A DNA stretch of 40,744 nt from Chloracidobacterium sp. CP2_5A. Lineage in GTDB: Bacteria > Acidobacteriota > Blastocatellia > Chloracidobacteriales > Chloracidobacteriaceae. Below the pieces are notes generated by a model that was not told the origin of the DNA, did not search any database, and saw only the letters and a program-made list of their open reading frames with translations. A program made the position numbers and the translations under genes. Within the stretch, counting starts at the first letter, position 1. Every line of letters starts with the position of its first letter. The DNA lies in the NCBI GenBank assembly GCA_002254845.1, contig NKPT01000031.1, forward strand, positions 1 through 40,744. The letters are read 5' to 3'. Positions 39,128-40,744 of this stretch are shown here, piece after piece.

Positions 39128-39967
39128 ATGCCTGCGACAAAGCGACGCTTGGATTGCTACCTGGTGGAGGCCGGACTGGCCGAGTCGCGGCAGAAGGCGC
39201 AGGCGTTGATTCTGGCCGGACAGGTGCTCATCAATGACCGTCCAGCGGAAAAGCCGGGGCTGGTGGTGCCGGCTGAGGCGGCGGTTCGGCTGCGGGGCGA
39301 AGCGCCGCGCTATGTAGGGCGCGGCGGCTTCAAGCTTGAAGCGGCGCTGCGCGAGTTCGCGCTCGACGCGCGGAACGCCCTATGCCTTGACGTTGGCGCG
39401 TCGACCGGCGGCTTTACGGATTGCCTGCTTCAGCACGGGGCGCGGCAGGTTTACGCCGTGGATGTCGGTCGCAATCAGTTGGACTGGAAGCTGCGTCGCG
39501 ATCCGCGCGTCATCGCCCGCGAGGGCGTCAATGCGCGCTATCTGACGCCAACCGACTTTGCCGAGCGATTTGCCATCATCGTGGCCGACGTGTCGTTCAT
39601 CTCGCTAGCGCTCATCCTGCCGGCGCTTAGCCCGCTGGCGCTCCCGGAGGCGGCGCTCGTTTTGCTCGTCAAGCCGCAGTTTGAGGTTGGACGCGCGGAA
39701 GTCGGCAAAGGCGGCGTCGTGCGCGACGCTCGCCTTCACGCCAAGGCGGTGGCCGGCGTTTTGGAAGCCGCCGCGCGGGCGCGCTTTACGCCCTGGCGGC
39801 TGATGGCTTCGCCCATCCTTGGCGCGGAGGGAAACCGGGAGTTTTTGCTCCTGGCGCGATATGCCGCGTCGCCAAGCCCCCTGCGTCCGTTACAGGCTGA
39901 TTGGCTTCGCCTGTTCCCGGGCGCGTCGTTCAGCGCCCAATTTGAAAGCCTTGCGCAGTCTTGCTAG
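39128..39967 (+). CDS. TlyA-family RNA 2'-O-methyltransferase
   Basis: The protein has 279 aa from ATG 39128, the start that begins the family N-terminus (KRRLDCYLVEAGLAESRQKAQ). An S4-type RNA-binding domain (~1-60) is followed by an FtsJ-like methyltransferase domain with CLDVGASTGGFTDCLLQHGA as the S-adenosylmethionine loop, YAVDVGRNQL, and VADVSFISL and LVKPQFEVG motifs. TlyA proteins methylate 16S and 23S rRNA (named hemolysin in older annotations). An upstream ATG at 39101 lacks family likeness. The start has a weak ribosome-binding site. Confidence 0.92.
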   Translation: MPATKRRLDCYLVEAGLAESRQKAQALILAGQVLINDRPAEKPGLVVPAEAAVRLRGEAPRYVGRGGFKLEAALREFALDARNALCLDVGASTGGFTDCLLQHGARQVYAVDVGRNQLDWKLRRDPRVIAREGVNARYLTPTDFAERFAIIVADVSFISLALILPALSPLALPEAALVLLVKPQFEVGRAEVGKGGVVRDARLHAKAVAGVLEAAARARFTPWRLMASPILGAEGNREFLLLARYAASPSPLRPLQADWLRLFPGASFSAQFESLAQSC

Positions 39968-40043
39968 AGCTTATTAGAGTTGGGCGCGACGACATTTTCG
40001 ACTTGTCCCTGAGTCCGGCGATTTTGAGCCGCCACCGAATGCC

Positions 40044-40442
40044 ATGACGATTACCGAGCGCGCAAAAGACGGGATTGTAATTCTGGAGCTACAGGGCAGC
40101 GTTTTGCTAGGCAACGGCGACCTGGCGCTGCGCGAGCATATTTCGCGCTTGCTCGCCCGAGGCCTCCAGCGAATCATTCTGAACCTCGCTGGCGTGCCCT
40201 ATGTAGATAGCAGCGGTCTCGGCGAAATCGTGCGCGCCATGACCACGATCAAGCGCGCCGGCGGCAGCTTCAAGCTGGCCAGCCCAACCCGTCGCCTGGT
40301 CGATATTCTCAACATTACCAAGCTGTCGTCCATTCTCGAAACCTACGACACGGAAGACGCCGCTCTCGCGAGCTTCCAGTCGCCTTCCGCGGCCTCCTCA
40401 GCCGAGGAGCGCCAGCTAAGGAGCGCCGCCGAGCGCTCCTGA
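40044..40442 (+). CDS. STAS-domain anti-sigma factor antagonist
   Basis: The 132-aa protein has the SpoIIAA/RsbV-type STAS fold: ERAKDGIVILELQGSVLLG, an amphipathic helix, RIILNLAGVPYVDSSGLGEIV and the C-terminal LVDILNITKLSSIL helix. The second Ser of VDSSG (Ser57) is in the position phosphorylated by anti-sigma kinases. It probably frees a sigma factor by binding its anti-sigma kinase. No kinase or sigma gene is adjacent. The C-terminal ~20 residues are Ala/Ser-rich. Confidence 0.92.
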   Translation: MTITERAKDGIVILELQGSVLLGNGDLALREHISRLLARGLQRIILNLAGVPYVDSSGLGEIVRAMTTIKRAGGSFKLASPTRRLVDILNITKLSSILETYDTEDAALASFQSPSAASSAEERQLRSAAERS

Positions 40443-40453
40443 CAAGCTTGGAA

Positions 40454-40480
40454 GGGCGGCGCCCTTGCCGCCCGCTTTAT
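40454..40480 (+). terminator. Hairpin terminator downstream of the STAS gene
   Basis: GGGCGGC (40454-40460) pairs perfectly with GCCGCCC (40467-40473) over a 6-base loop, 12 bases after the stop. GCTTTAT follows, a weak T-rich end. Confidence 0.5.
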
Positions 40481-40680
40481 CAATCCAGGGCCGGCGGAGC
40501 GACAGCCCTCCCAAGAGGTCGCCAAAGCCGGGACGGGCGGCTTCGTGACCGTCCCGATGCCGCCCCGTTATCGGCAGGCGAATGAGAACTACGCCCGCGG
40601 GATTTGGCGGCTCTTCTCGATTGGCCTCTGCGAGCTGAGCCAGGACGGCGCGCTGCATCCTTGACGCGCAGGGGCAGCCG

Positions 40681-40710
40681 ATACCGACTGCGCGCATACC
40701 GACTGCGCGC
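40681..40710. repeat. 15-bp direct tandem repeat
   Basis: ATACCGACTGCGCGC occurs twice without a gap (40681-40695 and 40696-40710), in gene-free sequence at the window end. Confidence 0.75.
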
Positions 40711-40744
40711 AGGAGCAGCGCAAGGCTTTGCCCGCGCCTTCGCC

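Larger units (their letters stand above)
40443..40744. other. 302-base gene-free region with hairpins
   Basis: I see no convincing gene here. It holds the terminator-like hairpin at 40454-40473, a second perfect 7-base hairpin (GGGACGG 40530-40536 with CCGTCCC 40549-40555), and the 15-base tandem repeat near the window edge. It may be the start of a larger intergenic region or a family of dispersed palindromes. Confidence 0.5.

Noticed and set aside
40416-40697. 93-codon minus frame at the window end
   Set aside because: It overlaps the STAS gene end and the hairpins, and its composition is that of translated palindromes.

Overview
The window is a dense, GC-rich bacterial chromosome segment with about 36 protein genes, one tRNA and no rRNA. 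I see no phage, no transposase and no CRISPR array. The gene families suggest a Gram-negative member of the Acidobacteriota, perhaps a Chloracidobacterium/Blastocatellia-type organism. The supporting features are a GyrB with the long Gram-negative insert, a YpdA-like bacillithiol-type reductase, a beta-propeller sensor fused to a Ser/Thr kinase, a CHAT/TPR lipoprotein, a degenerate M3-like peptidase, and type IV pilus plus ComEC genes. This placement is inference from families, not from a marker alignment.

Region 1 (1-7631) holds gatC and then a four-gene signalling run: a transmembrane Ser/Thr kinase with 14 propeller repeats, a membrane histidine kinase, an unrecognised Ala/Pro/Glu-rich protein, and a sigma54-activator-type response regulator with no C-terminal DNA-binding domain. 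Region 2 (7597-17687) is a mosaic of small units on both strands: folK, a [2Fe-2S] protein, an M28-PDZ peptidase, a YpdA-like reductase, truB, two small envelope proteins (a DUF948-like coiled coil and a YtxH protein), an M3-like pseudopeptidase, a 68-aa orphan, ubiX and a zinc-ribbon protein. Region 3 (17759-25484) has gyrB, a bidirectional terminator, a small beta-rich protein, a long CHAT-domain lipoprotein, two cyclophilins in tandem (one lipoprotein, one without signal) and tRNA-Arg(CCG).

Region 4 (25535-30853) has an orphan NupO/YufO-type ABC ATPase followed by a run of small membrane proteins (zinc-ribbon/DUF4190-like, two tandem TM2 paralogues, a two-TM protein). A divergent double zinc-ribbon membrane protein and an unknown exported protein follow. 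Region 5 (30916-38451) is a DNA-uptake locus: pilB, pilT and pilC on the minus strand, divergent from comEC on the plus strand. Region 6 (38451-40744) has an exported protein coupled to comEC, a TlyA-family methyltransferase, a STAS anti-anti-sigma-like protein, and 302 gene-free bases rich in hairpins with a 15-bp tandem repeat.

The most unusual items are the 14-repeat propeller Ser/Thr kinase coupled to a histidine kinase and an HTH-less sigma54 regulator, the M3-like protein in which the HExxH zinc motif reads GELAR, the CHAT lipoprotein divergent from a cyclophilin lipoprotein, and the TM2/zinc-ribbon membrane cluster behind an orphan ABC ATPase. Starts were chosen by hand from Shine-Dalgarno-like sequence and family N-termini, so several are uncertain by tens of bases.
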